Below, piece by piece: positions 25,592 to 37,794 of a stretch of DNA of 64,000 nt (positions are counted from its first letter, which is position 1; the number at the start of each line of letters is the position of its first letter). The stretch is taken from contig JAREIK010002622.1 in the NCBI GenBank assembly GCA_029783825.1, positions 1 to 64,000 of the forward strand, given 5' to 3'. The notes under the pieces are model-generated. The model did not search any database and was not told the DNA's origin. It was given only the letters and a program-made list of their open reading frames with translations. The position numbers and the translations under genes are program-made. Source of the DNA: Sapria himalayana. Lineage: Eukaryota; Streptophyta; Magnoliopsida; Malpighiales; Rafflesiaceae.

Positions 25592-28091
25592 TGACATATA
25601 TTGAATAATATTAACTATTTAGTATGATTTTCATGATGTATTTTTCCTAAAAGAAAGATTTATTTGTAACAATTTCATAAAAAATTAGTTTTTGAGGATT
25701 TTGATAAATAGTTATAAAATAAAGAGTTTTAGTATGAAATGTGTAGCTTGGTAGAGTTGATGACTAGAAAGAGATTAAAACATCATGCAGGTAATAGCAT
25801 TTAACATGTTATGACTTGATTATACCTTTTAGTACTTATAGATTAGTTTTAACATCTATTCTTGGTCGGATCTCTGCACACATAGTAATGGAAAACTTCA
25901 AAGGTCATGACTATGCCACCTTGTTGACGACATTATTTCACTATGTAGTATATTATTTTGGTTACAAATATTTTTTAGATTTATAGTCAAATTAGCTTAA
26001 AACAACTTCATGCAACATTAATTTTATGTCATAATAGTACCGTACTAGTACTAAAGCCAAAATGTACCGTACTAGTACTAAAAGTCATGAAAACATTTAA
26101 ATGTTGTGATTTCTCTTTTACAAAACCTAAGAATACTCAAACCAAAGCCTCAACTTTATTTGGAGTTGTGACTTTTGACTACGATTTTTACAGAGAGCCA
26201 AACATGAGTCATGATCAACATAAGCACCAATACTCTTGGCTCAAGAGAAAACCCAAAGTAGTGGCAATCACTCAATCCCATTATAATGGGTTATAAAGAC
26301 TAAAAGCACAAGCCCTAGCCACATTTTAGTGCAATGATTTTATATTATAAAACTAAATGCATAAGTCATGGTCATTTCCAACACTACAAATGTATGTTAC
26401 AAAGGCTAACTAAGCCATCATGACTTTTCTCATGTTCGTGATCATTAAGAAGAGGGAAGAGACTACAGACATAACTCATACCCATCTTCATGACTTTGTG
26501 TTATAGAAATGAAAAATCGAAGCCACTACTTTTATTAAGTGCCACAAATTCCAATTAAAGAAACCAACACTAGACACTCAGGTATATAAGGAAACCCCTA
26601 CGAAGTCAAAGAGATCCATGAGAGGCATGAGGAAGATGACCCATGGAGTTTCACAACTCTATTTTTGAGGTAATTCATGAGCAACAAGGGCAATACAAGG
26701 AACAAGCATGAATCCTAGGAAGTAGGGATTCATTTTGACCCCCTTTTAGGGGAAAATAAAAGTGGGATTAAAAAAGCTTTGAATGATTTAGATTTTAAAA
26801 CGTAGATTCTCTTGAGGGCTGAAATTTAGCACCTAGATTCTTGTGAGATAAATTTTTACTTATCTCATATGTTATTCTCTATAATTTTTGGCTAAAAAAT
26901 GAATTTAAAGATTGTGTAATATGTTTATTATGAAAAATACTTTATTTGATGTTTTAATGTGTTATTTTATTGTGATATTGTTTGGTTATGGATTATTTGA
27001 TAATTAAATAGATTCGAGACTAGAGGTTTGGCTATTGGTGAGTTTATATGTGATTGGAGTGGTAAATAGTGATAAATAAGCCACAAAATATACTCACATA
27101 TATGGTAGAAAGTTGGTGATAACCCTTCTAATTATGATATAGGAGACAAACACTTATACCAAAACTCAAAATTAAGATATGTTTAATCATTATGAATATG
27201 GTGCTAATGAAGCTAAAAGCATTAATGCTTCTATAATCTACTTTATTATACGTATCTTAAAGGAACTAGACATCAATTAATGTTTGGTAGTAAATAAAAT
27301 ATTTTTCTAAGGGTTTCACTATTAGTGTGGGAGTCATATTTAATAATGAGGAATGGTGATAAGTTAGCCACATGATAAGCATGGACGCATGTGAATGATA
27401 TGGTAGTGATAGTTCTATGAGTCATATTTGGTCATGTAGCTTCTATTGGTGAAACATGAAGGAAACATGTATTAATTATGCAAGTATGGTGTTAACAAAG
27501 TCGAAAGTGTAAATACTTTTATAACCACATCAATCATAATCAAAAAAGATATTAGATGTCAAAGAATAAGAATGCATATTCAAAGCAATCAGTAAGTATA
27601 GTTAATGAATTAATTAAAAGGTAAGAACTTGTAAATGACCTCCTAGTAGAGATAATATATTTTCTTTGCAGTAAAGTAGCAAAGAAAAATTATGAAAGAA
27701 TTATCATTAGAAATAACTCAAAAGTTGACAATTACCTTGTATGCCAATATATAAGAGGTCATTTTATAATTATCCAGCCTTTATTCTATGACTGAGCATA
27801 ATCACAAAAAGGTGATTTATAAATTCCATCACATATAAAAATATAAATTATCTCTAGAATTTAGGATTAATAACTTGAATTGTGTTTATCATGCCTACTA
27901 GAGTAGCTATTAATTATTATTAATTAATCTAATATTTTTTGTGTAATTCATATGGAATCAATATCAATACTAAAGGTCCACTTTATTATTTATATGACTT
28001 ATTTACTTATGGAATGATATTGGTTGAGAGGTCCTCACCCAACTAGCTTTTGGGATATAATAATACAATTTGATTCCATAATAAAGTTGCA
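25592..28091 (+). mobile_element. LTR1 of the gypsy array (about 2.5 kb)
   Basis: Starts TGACATATA and ends near gttgca, just before a primer-binding-site-like segment. It aligns along its length with LTR2 and LTR3: the opening block …attttcatgatgt, the block ending ttgacgacattatttcactatg, and a terminal block with ggttgagaggtcctcacccaac. Overall AT-rich with several catgac words. Divergence from LTR2 is high by eye, so the insertion is old. No open frame of note except a 69-codon one at 26087-26296 with no recognisable feature. Confidence 0.78.
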
Positions 28092-28659
28092 ATAAGTTTT
28101 TGGCTCTATTGCCAAAGATTACTTTTTCAAGGTTGGTTGGTATACTTTAGTTGATATAACTACCTTGAAAATGGGTAGTTCTATTTTTTGTAGTTTCCAT
28201 AACATTATCTTATTTTATTTAACTATAATGTTTTATTGCATTTTTATATTTATCTGTAATCATGGTGACTTTATCTTCAATTTTTTTTCTTTTTTTTGTC
28301 AATCACTACCCTTACATGAGAAGAAACTCTATGACTAAGTTGACATCTTTGAGCCTAGAGATCAAGAAAACAAGCGAATGAAATTTAAATAGGGAGCAGA
28401 GAAAGATGCTATAGATGAAACGAGAAACAATAAAGAGGCTCAAGGTGGCAAGGGGCAAACTATCTAATAGCCCAACTATTAGATAGTTATCCATGGATTC
28501 AAAAGCAACCAGTGGAAACTAATCATTTTAAGTTGAAGCTTAATTTGATAGTGAATGTTCAATAGCATTAGTATAGAGAGAAAATATTATAAATCCGAAT
28601 GAACAAGTCACTATGTTTTTAAAGTTATGAGATAATTAAAATAGATAGAATTAGCCCAG

Positions 28660-28840
28660 ACATTATTAAATTACATTTATTTCATTTTCCTTTGAGTGAC
28701 AAAGCACATAGTTGGTTTTAGTATTTATCTCAATGCTTCATTAAATGTTAAGATGAACTTATGTTGTCATTTCTAACAAAGTATTAGCCAAGCCCCAGAG
28801 AATTTTGGGCAGAATTCAATAGGATATAGAAAGTAAGAAG
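28660..28840 (+). pseudogene. Gypsy gag remnant (element A)
   Basis: The frame reads LHLFHFPLSDKAHSWF (about 28672-28719), stop, then YLSQCFIK and LMLSFLTKY. These match the retrotransposon gag consensus 'LRLFPFSLRDKAKxWL…SxxSWDELxxKFLxKYFP'. Several stops and frame changes. It would have encoded the capsid domain of a Ty3/gypsy Gag. Upstream, 28320-28380 reads EPRDQENKRMKFK, the N-terminal part, with a counterpart after LTR2. Confidence 0.75.
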
Positions 28841-29439
28841 GGTCCAGCTGAAATTATCAATACCAAAAAGTAAAAGAAAGTTCGTTCATGAATGACAATT
28901 GATAGAACTACTAACCAAGATGAAGGGAAAAGAAGATTTTCAAGAATATCAAATTGAGAAATTTGAGACTAAGTTGGAAAATACAAATATGACAAAGTAG
29001 AGTATAGATAATTATACAATAAAACTAGTTTTGTCATTGATAGGGAATAACATGAAAAAGTTACCTTGTGATATGAAGGCCAACTTGAATAAATGTTTTT
29101 CCATAGTACTTAAAAGTGGAAAAAAACTATAAGGGCGACACAAAAAGCAAGCTAAAATAAAGTAAGATGTTACTGATAGCATCTTAATTTTCCCAAAGGT
29201 TATGGCTCACATAATGGTTAATTCAAAATACATTGATCTCAATGCCACAACATTTCATAAGGCTACAACATTTCCTAAGGCTATAACATTTCCTAAGGCC
29301 ACAACATCCATTAGAAAGAATGACTAGCTCATATCTCCTACTATGAATGATGGAGAAGGTGGAGTGAGGGAGTGAATGGAGACGACTCAAAGTTGTGGAA
29401 AGAAGCATGTGAGAGAAAATGATGCCGAAAGTGCTATTT

Positions 29440-29822
29440 TTCTTAATTTATCTTTTCCACAAATAATTAGGAAAGGAAAATGGATGAACAAATTGAAAAG
29501 TTTCTCGATGTTTTCCAAAAGCTATAAGTCAACATTCTATTTACTAAAGCATTATCCCAAATGTCTAACTATATAAAGTTCATGAAGGATATCATGAATA
29601 GTAAGAGGAAGTCGGAGATGTACGTAACCATAAATATGATGGGAAAATATAGTGCAATCATTCAATGTAACTTCCTAAGAAATTTTAAGGATCTAGGAAG
29701 GTTTACTATACCATCTATGATTTGTGAGAGAAGAACACACATTTTGGAAGGCACTTTGAGATTTAGCATTAAGTATCAACTTGATACCTTTATTGATAGC
29801 ACAAAAATTGAAGCTAGGTAAA
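29440..29822 (+). pseudogene. Gypsy gag-protease junction and aspartic protease remnant (element A)
   Basis: Two overlapping open frames joined by a frameshift. The first (29376-29576) ends FPQIIRKGKWMNKLKSFSMF; the second (29561-29821) reads SNYIKFMKDIMNSKRKSEMY then SAIIQCNFLRNFKDLGRFTI. These match 'FPQRLKKxxxDxQFxKFL…MPxYxKFMKDILSKKRKLE…CSAIIQxKLPPKLKDPGSFTIPC' of plant gypsy polyproteins. A second frameshift brings the active-site region DLALSINLIPL, where the consensus is D-L-G-A-S-I-N. The catalytic Asp is kept but the following Gly-Ala has changed, so activity is lost. Confidence 0.8.
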
Positions 29823-30357
29823 ATAACTCCATCTCATTAATGAATTCTTAATCAAAATGTACTTAAACTCCTCAAACACAACATTTTTATCGTGTATGTC
29901 TCCAAGATTATAGTGAAACTCCATCATGAAACTCATATCACCCCTTTCTGTAAGGCAAAAAAAACATCTCCCAATTTTGCTTCTTTATTTTCAACTGGAA
30001 AGGTGGAATAATTTCTTCAAAACCTCATTTTCCCAGAACACTCTTCTTTACAAGGATAGACATCATCCATCTCTTCCCATTCTCCTTGAAAAATGTTGGA
30101 TTGGGTGACAAGATGTGGGTGGAAGTCTAAGTGAGGTTTACATTATCTCGCTTCCTCTTCATTTTTTTGACTAGTTTCACCTTCTTATCATCTCCCTCTA
30201 AGCTTTAGGATTAATGTTTCTTCATAAATAATTGTGTTGAATCACACAATTCAATTGTAATGATGGTTTTGGCCAGTTATGAAAGAAGAAGAAGAGTTGG
30301 GGATTAATATTAGATTTTAATGGATTTTTATAGAATACAGGTAGTAGTTATTAGGTA

Positions 30358-32763
30358 TGCCAAATACTAAATAAAGCTAGCTATTTTCATGATTATTCAT
30401 GATGTGTTTGTATAGAAAAGAGCTTTAAATGAATAATTTCACTAAATTAAAATTTTTGATGGATTATAATGAATAGTATTAAAATTGGTTGATTTTTATG
30501 TGAAATGAAGACTTGGTGGATTATTTTGAATGAGGAGAGCAAAAAAATCATGTAAAAGCATAAGATTTCTAGTGTTATGATATTGTTACATCTCACTGAG
30601 CTATCGGATAGTTTTGATGTCTATTTTTGGTTGAAGCTCTACATAAATAGTCATGACAATCTTAGTATATCACGACTCTACCATCTCATTGACATAATTA
30701 TTTCACTATGCAATATATTTTATTTGGCTATGAATTATTTTTGTACTCATAGTCACACTAGCTCATAATATTTTTTTATGGTGGTGATATTAATTATATG
30801 TCACAACAACTAAGTATCTCACTGCTACTCAATATCATGCAAAGGCTCTAGTGACGTGACTTTCTTATTATAAGTTATCATGTCTAAGGAAAGAGTTGCA
30901 CTATTTATAAAATCATAACTTTTAGCTATAGAAAATTTTAGAGAATAAGGTTCAAGTCTCGGTCATTTCCAAGTGACTTTCTACCTTGGAGAAATGATAA
31001 AAGCCACGTCTTATTCTCAATACTGCATCTTTGTGTTACAATAACAAAAAGTACAAGGCATGACTATTCCTCAGACACTATCTTAGTGTTATAGAGGCAA
31101 AATATATAGTCATGATCATTCCTAATAACATGACCATTTGATACAAGAGAGAGACTAAAGTCATGACCTATTCCACCATTATGACTTTATGTTTTAGAGA
31201 TGAAATACACAACCATAGTCATTCTCAGTGTCAAATTCATATGATGTAAGAGAGTATCCAAAGTCATGACTAGTTCTTTATACTATAACTTTTTGTTCTA
31301 GAGATGAAATTGTAGCTAAGATCATTCTCAATGTTATGGTATTCTAAAGATAGAAAGAGACCAAATCCATAACTCTTTTCAAAAAGTTGTGACTTATCAA
31401 CTTAAATTTTACACCCAACTATTCGAGTATAATAGGGAAAATAGAAATTTTGAAAAGCAAATTCAAGGGTATGAGAATAGATTGAAAAAATATGATTTTG
31501 GGCGAAAAATTTCACCTATCCCTAGGAAAGATACATGAGTAAATAGATTATACAAGACACACTCATAAACCCTAAGAAAGGGTGTGTTAATTTCAACTCA
31601 TTCTAAGGTAAAATGTGAGGTGCATGATTGATTATTTTGGATTTAAGGTTTAGTTCCAAGATACCCATGAGAGCTCTCACTAAGAACCTGAAATTTCATG
31701 AGATATATCTCCAATTATCTTGTGTGAAATTCTTCCCAATATCATGCTAAATTGAGTTCTATGAACATTATATTTGATTACATGTGATAGATTCTTAATG
31801 AATGAATTTTATATTTAGATTTTATTGTAATTGGATATTGATGGATATGATATTTATGTAGATCTAACATTAAGGTTTTTTTATTGGTGAATTTCTACAT
31901 GTTAATTGTTGTGTGTGGTGACAAGTAAGTCATGAAGAACACTTGTAGGTAATGGTATAATAGAAGGGATAACCCTTCCAATCATGTTGTATGAGAAAAC
32001 TTATATATCAAAACTTGACATTAAGGTATATTAATCATGTGAGTATAGTATTTACAAAGTCAAAATTATGAATGCCTATATAAGTAAATTCATTATGCAT
32101 ATCTTAGAAGAACTAACCCTTAATTAATGTGTGTATTTTTTTTGAATATTTTCTTAAGGGTTTTATCATTAGTGTTAAGTCATGAGTTGTGGTTGTTGAT
32201 GGTCATAGATAATCCATGAGACATACATGATTAAAAGTGACTCATAATGTGGTGATAGTTCTATGAGTTAATCATATGACTACAACTAATGAGATTCAAA
32301 ATAAAATATATGGTAATAATATAAATATGGTACTTATGAAGATAAAAGTACAAACACTCTTACTACCACATCAGTTTATGTCTATATGACATATGAGATA
32401 AGAAAATTAGAATACACATATAAAGTAATTATCAAGGACAATTGATTAATTACCTAAAAGGTATGGACTTGTAAATAACCTACAAGTAGAGGATATTTGT
32501 CATTTCGATGGTAAAGCTTTGAGATGACCATTATGAAGGGATCATCATTAGGAAGGGCCCAATAGTTGATAACTACTTTGTATGCCAATAGGAAATTAAG
32601 ATATTTCTACAATAATTGTACCTTCCTTATATAGATAAAAAGTTATTTTTACTACTTGTATGAACCATAAACGTGTGAGATTAGTTGAATGATAGATCGT
32701 CACCCTATTGAATTTTGTGAATGGGCAAAATTAAAAAAAATTGGGTATCATAACAAAGTTACA
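30358..32763 (+). mobile_element. LTR2 of the gypsy array (about 2.4 kb)
   Basis: Begins TGCCAAATACTAAATA and ends gttaca before a second primer-binding-like segment. It shares its start with LTR3 (TGCCAAATACCAAATA at 42623) and its whole length with LTR1 and LTR3. It is more like LTR3 than LTR1 in the first 300 bp. Because it has a polypurine-like stretch upstream and a primer-binding-like segment downstream, it serves both as 3' LTR of interior A and 5' LTR of interior B. Confidence 0.8.
30985..31400. repeat. U3 tandem-like repeats with catgac core in LTR2
   Basis: Units of roughly 50-65 bp, such as …agtcatgacnnattccnnn…actttgtgttntagagatgaaat…, repeat with variation about six times. Equivalent stretches lie in LTR1 (about 26090-26580), LTR3 (about 43220-43680) and in the 3' non-coding part of interior B (41850-42150). 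Placement in U3 suggests a regulatory or enhancer role, which is inference only. Confidence 0.6.
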
Positions 32764-33384
32764 ATAATTTTTTGACATTGCTATTTGGGATTATTTACCT
32801 TTTTTAGTTAACTTTATTTGAAGTAACAATCCTTGAAATATGATAGTTCTAATTTTAGTAGTTTGGATATAATTATATTAATTTTATGCCTCAATTTACT
32901 TTGCTTAGCTTATTTTACTTATTTGCATTGAAAATTTATTGTTTAGTATGGATATTAATTTCTAAATTTTTTTTATATTTTTAGCCATAATCTATATATG
33001 AAAACTCTAGGACTAAATTAATACCTTGGAACCTAAAAAGAGAGCAAACCAAAAGAGAATAACTCTAGGAGTATAAGATGAAAACATAGTCCAATTTATC
33101 AATTCGATGAAGTCTATTTTCAACCAGAGAATACTTTTTTTTCTTATACCCCATGGAAACCCACATTAGTTTAATTATAAGAATATGATGAGCTCTAGGG
33201 ATCTAAAATATGAAAGACATAAATAGATTACTGACTAGAATGACATCTAGTAAAAATTAAGTCTAGAGTTCAATGATATTGTTTGTACATTACTTATGGA
33301 GAACAAACAAAGTATGATATAGCATATCAACATATGAAAAGAATTGAGGAGGAAATAATAAAATTGAGAATATCCAATTTATTT
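32764..33384 (+). mobile_element. Gypsy interior B, 5' part (leader and gag start)
   Basis: Begins ataattttttgacattgcta, homologous to the sequence after LTR1. It keeps the N-terminal gag-like block LEPKKRANQKRI (about 33028-33065), corresponding to FEPRDQENKRMKF in interior A. Further on it contains a helical segment HMKRIEEEIIKLRI, duplicated on the far side of the copia insertion. Frames are broken. Confidence 0.6.
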
Positions 33385-33649
33385 GGAATATAAACGTAGT
33401 GGAATTTATAATTATTATCTATTAACCCACCAAGGATCACATGTATTTCATAAAAACACGAAGGGTAAATGAAACTTACCTCTTATAGATTGATTTGTCA
33501 AGCCTTCAAAGTGTGCATCTTGGTTAATTCAGATATTCAAAAGTCATGCCTTTCTGAAAAACAACCACCCTCTACAAGTATCTACGCACGAACAAATAAT
33601 AAACGATCTTGTTGAATGCTAGTTCAGATTCGTCTTCTCAAAATGAAAG

Positions 33650-33668
33650 AGTTTCTCTCTATTTTATA
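33650..33668 (-). promoter_or_regulatory. TATA-like core promoter of the putative copia LTR
   Basis: On the - strand the sequence is cttctataaaatagagag, a good plant TATA box (TATAAAATAG), about 265 bp before the putative LTR 3' end. Use as a promoter is inferred from position. Confidence 0.45.
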
Positions 33669-33819
33669 GAAGATAACGGCTTGCATCAAAAATGTCTCAC
33701 ATATATATACATACATACATACATACAAGTCTACTAGGGTTTTAGTCATAAATAAATTTAATATTATTATATATTTAAAACTCTTTTAAATAATAACAAC
33801 TTAAATTCAAATCCCTAAA

Positions 33820-33842
33820 CCCCCCCCCCCCCCCCCCCCCCC
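33820..33842. repeat. Poly-C run of 23 bases
   Basis: A pure cytosine homopolymer in otherwise AT-rich sequence inside the putative copia LTR. Length is likely unstable or uncertain in the assembly. Confidence 0.95.
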
Positions 33843-34458
33843 AAATGAATTCATTCATTAAGACTCATGTTCAATGTAATAAATTAATTAATTATTTAAA
33901 TTATAAATTTAAACTTTTTAAAAATTAAATTCAAATTTAAATAATAACTAATTATTATTTATGATCTAAAATAATCTCATCATTTTAAATTACTACATAT
34001 AGTGAAAAACCATAATCATTATTATTCATTCTTAATGTGCAGACCTATAGATTCGATTAATATTGATAGTAGACCTAAATCACATTTTGATCCTACAAGT
34101 CATAAGTGGCCTCTAGTAAGATATTATGATTACCCAAGTTAAATGAAAAGATCATGATCCGAGATAATCTTAATATAGCTAATGACATAATCATTTTGTC
34201 TCATGATATCTTGATAGAATATAATGCATGGACAAATTCAACCTTATATAAATATATCTTTGATTACTTAAAAGCCAATTAGACAGAATAAATAAATGAT
34301 ATTGATCTCCATCAATTTATTTGAGCACGGTCATGTATTTCTCAGTCTCAATTGTCGAGGAGAACTAGAGATATCTCTCTTATAATATGAGGGACAAATT
34401 CAATCTTAATCACTCATATCTCACTACATAATTCTTATTATGTTCAAGTAGAGGTGTC

Positions 34459-34735
34459 AAACGGGCCGGCCCAGCACGGCACGGCCCGTTTTTCACGTGC
34501 CCCACCGTGCTACCGTGCCGTGCCGGGCACGGCACGGTTTTTTAAAGTCGGGCACGGCACGGCCCGTGGGCACGGCGAGGCCGTGCCGTGCCGTGCCCGG
34601 CCTGCTTGGGCACGGTTGGCTTGGACCTGGTCTCCTGGACCGGCTCAACCGGGGTCCGGGTCCCGGGAGCCAACAGCCAAGCACTGGAACGGGCGCACGG
34701 CCCGTGCTTGGCACTTGGCACTTGGCACTTGGCAG
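34459..34735. repeat. hAT-1 left subterminal GC-rich repeats
   Basis: Dense repeats of gcacggcacgg and its complement ccgtgccgtgcc, with a 3x ttggcactt run at about 34710-34733. Open frames on both strands here are by-products of GC-rich sequence. hAT transposases bind short subterminal repeats; that role is inferred. Confidence 0.85.
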
Positions 34736-35200
34736 ATTATAAAAAAATTTTTTTTTTTTTAATTTTTTTATTAAGTTTCTGTTTATCTGTTTTTAAGTTT
34801 ATGTAATAAATAAAAAATAAAATTTTTTGTAAAAAATATTACATTTAAAATTAAATGTAAGTATGAAAAAAAAAAATTAGAAAATTTATTTTTTTTTTCA
34901 ATTAAGTTTAGCATATTTTAATATTATAATGTATTAATTAAATATTAAGATTTAAAGTTAATAAATTTTAAAATAAAATTTAAATCTTAAAATAATAAAT
35001 AAATACATTAAGTTAGTAAAAATTTTAATTAAAAAAAATTTAAACTACGCAAATAAAAATTACCATTCATGCTTTTGAAACCAATACTCCGAAAAAAAAA
35101 GTGTAAGTTTCAACTTCAACACAACGTATAATACAAAGTACAAACAAAGCGTATAAATAAAAAAAATAAAAAAATATCGAAAAAAAAGAGCAGATGAGCA

Positions 35201-37324
35201 TCAATTGTCAAGTGGCATATAATGAGAATCATCAGCCGCAACATCAAGATTAGTATCATATGGGTCATCATCATCGGCAATCAGCTCCTCCGCCATCGTA
35301 GTGGATGTGGATGCGACTGCAGTGTCTGTCACAGTCCCAGCTTCAGCACGATCACTGATGCTAAATCTCGATTCCTCCCAATCCTTCAAACATGCCAAGG
35401 CCTCAACCATATCTGGACGTAATCTCGATCTCTTATCCGAAATCACGTTCACTGCAACAGAAAAAGCAGACTCCGATGCTACGCTCGACACCGGAGGAGT
35501 CAGTAGATCCCGTGTCATCCTAGATAGCACGGGATAGGCGGACTCATATGATTTCCACCACTGTAATAAATCAAGATTCTTATTGTCAGAAGGTGATAGG
35601 ATTGAGCAGTAATCGGTATCTAAGTACCGAGACAGCTCGCTCCTATGTGAAGGTCCACCCCTACGTTTCCCCCTCGCTAGGTTTATGGAATAATCGTCAT
35701 CTCCGAACAAGGTATCAGTGTCCGTACTCACAGTCTCACCACCACCACCACCATACCTAGTATCGTAGTATGTGAACAGGTCTGTCAACTTCTCGTAAAT
35801 GAACCCTTCAGGTAGATCTTCCAGGTTCATGCACGAGGAAATGAAAGTCAATGTGTTTTCAACCCCTTCCACCTTAGCCCTAGGGTCCATGCATGCTGCG
35901 AGGCAATAAAGAGATGGAATGGTGGACCAGTACTTCAGGTACTTGGTCTCCATCTCTGCAACCATATGGCTGAGCGTCGGGTCCGCTCGATACATCCTAA
36001 ACATGCTACTAATGTTGCATATGCAACGGAGTGCAATGCAAGTGGTGGGCGTATAAACCGACGAACACATGTTCGTCGTGTCATAAAATATCTTCAGGAA
36101 TTTCATAAATGAAATTCCTAAATCCCAGTCAGTGTCATCAACAATAAGTTCGCCGCTCTTACTTTTGACGTAGTCGGATATCACGTGTTCGTATCCAACA
36201 CATGATTCCAACATCAGGTACGTGTAATTCCAACGATGTCTCACATCAGATTGGAATTTCTTCTTCTTAAGATTCGCAGACAAACAGAGATTACCAAACT
36301 CTTGTAGTCTGCGAGGAGTGCGAATATACTTGAGTGCATTGCGTATATTTTCCAACGCGGGGGAACACACCTTCATACCTGCTTGAACTATCAGGTTAAT
36401 AACATGACACATGCATCTGACATGAAATATCTCTCCTAAAGGTGCGTCTCTAATATTCCTAACAAACATATTGATCGCTACTCCATTATTCGCAGCATTA
36501 TCGAAAGTGACACTAAAAATTTTATTTTGAATTTTATATTCCCTAAATATTTTCATCATACACTCAAAAATGGCCGGGCCATCATGAGGATGAAGAATCT
36601 CAGTGAATACTAATATTTTTTTATTGATTATCCAGTTAGAATCTACATAGTGACTCGTGAGACTTGCATACGAAGAATCATCGTGACATGTCCATATATC
36701 GGACGTCACGGACACCACTCCACTATATGCCATAAATTCCTTAATTATTTTATGTTTTTCTAACTTATATATCTTTAGTATGTCACTCCTAGATGTGGAC
36801 CTAGGAATCCTACGATAGGAAGGCTGAAAATAAGTCTGCATGATGCGCACAACCCTCGGATCTTCCGAAAATCTGATCGGAAGACCCATCAATGTGATGA
36901 GCCTGGCCATGCCGTCCCTACCAAACTCGTTGGAGTATACGAAGGGAGTAAACTTTGAGACTGAACTAGATCCAGTCTCAAAAAATGTAGTGCCAAGTTG
37001 GGTTTGCCTAGGATCTAAGGGTCCATGTTTCTTGGAGCATATTTCAGCATGCCTCTTGAGGTGCCCAGTCCCACATGTACTCTTGCAGGTTAAAAGTCTC
37101 ATACAATATTTACACTGTGCCATTTCATATTCCTCACCCCTAACATCTACTTGTGTTATGATTTTAAAATGTGTCCAAACTACAGAAGTCCTCCTAGTTT
37201 TTTGTTTTTAAGAACTTTGGGCTGAGACGACAGGAGAAACCAAAGTTTCAGGAGCCACAGACGTCTGTGTAACACTAACATTTTCATTTTCCAAATTTAA
37301 ATACGTGTTTGGTGTATTTGTCAT
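35201..37324 (-). pseudogene. hAT transposase (BED zinc finger, RNase H-like core, hAT C-terminal dimerisation), one in-frame stop
   Basis: A 640-codon open frame runs from Met at 37123 to 35201. The ancestral start is probably at 37324 (MTNTPNTYLNLENEN…), as the other two copies share it. In this copy a TAA at 37208-37210 (codon 39) separates that N-terminus from the BED region. Numbering from Met 37123: BED finger C4, C7, H25, C29, preceded by RTSVVWTHFKII; core Asp in TSDIWT at 142; second Asp in FDNAANN at 208; catalytic Glu in ASESAFS at 551. The dimerisation domain covers about 498-585 (LQWWKSYESAYPVLSRM…LRPDMVEALACLKDW). An acidic tail ends the protein. It resembles plant RICESLEEPER-like BED transposases. 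Protein starting at Met 68 of the full frame would lack the first BED residues. All three catalytic acids are present. Confidence 0.92.
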
Positions 37325-37794
37325 TTTTTATTTTTCGTAAGTTTTTCTAGAGAGAGAAGCTTTAGAGAGAGAAAGTACAAAAAAACGTAAACTATATTAC
37401 CCGGTAAAAGAAATGAGGTCCATCACGTGCAAGGTGCACCGCAGGAAGCTATGATGTTCAAAACTCAAGTTGAGTTTCACGAAAATCCAAGCCGAAATCA
37501 AAAACACGAGGGCCGAGAGAGAGATGCACGGTTTATGTGAGAGAGAAAATATTGAGAGGTTTTATGTTTTTGAAAAACATAATTGTTATAGGGAGGGGGT
37601 AGATTATATAGGCTAAACAAAGTTTTTTTTTAAAAAAAAAATATTTTTTTATTAATTTTTTTAATATATTTAAGGGGCAGAATCACGAGGACCGTTGGAT
37701 TCTGCCCCCTAGCCGTTGGAGGTGAATCCAAGGGCTGAAAATCGCTCAATTTGAATTTTTTTTTTCCTTTGGAAATTCACGGATCTGACTCAGG

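Larger units (their letters stand above)
28092..30357 (+). mobile_element. Gypsy interior A (gag-protease only, pol deleted)
   Basis: Follows LTR1. It opens with ttttggctctattgccaaag, a decayed form of the TTTTGGCGCCGTTGCCGGGG primer-binding region typical of Athila/Tat gypsy elements. It includes a gag remnant and a protease remnant, then about 500 bp of unassigned sequence, a purine-rich gaaagaagaagaagagttgg stretch (about 30279-30298; polypurine-tract candidate) and LTR2. Reverse transcriptase, RNase H and integrase are absent. Confidence 0.72.

Noticed and set aside
26087..26296. 69-codon open frame in LTR1
   Set aside because: Lies in LTR sequence, no counterpart frame in LTR2 or LTR3.
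30358..32763. LTR2 as a solo LTR inserted into a single gypsy element
   Set aside because: A primer-binding-like leader homologous to that after LTR1 follows it, so it is the 5' LTR of a second interior rather than a lone insertion.
34454..34806. Pro/Arg/Ala-rich frames at hAT ends (also 37751-38170, 47418-47883, 48545-49201)
   Set aside because: GC-rich subterminal repeats lack stops; frames occur on both strands at once and span transposon termini.
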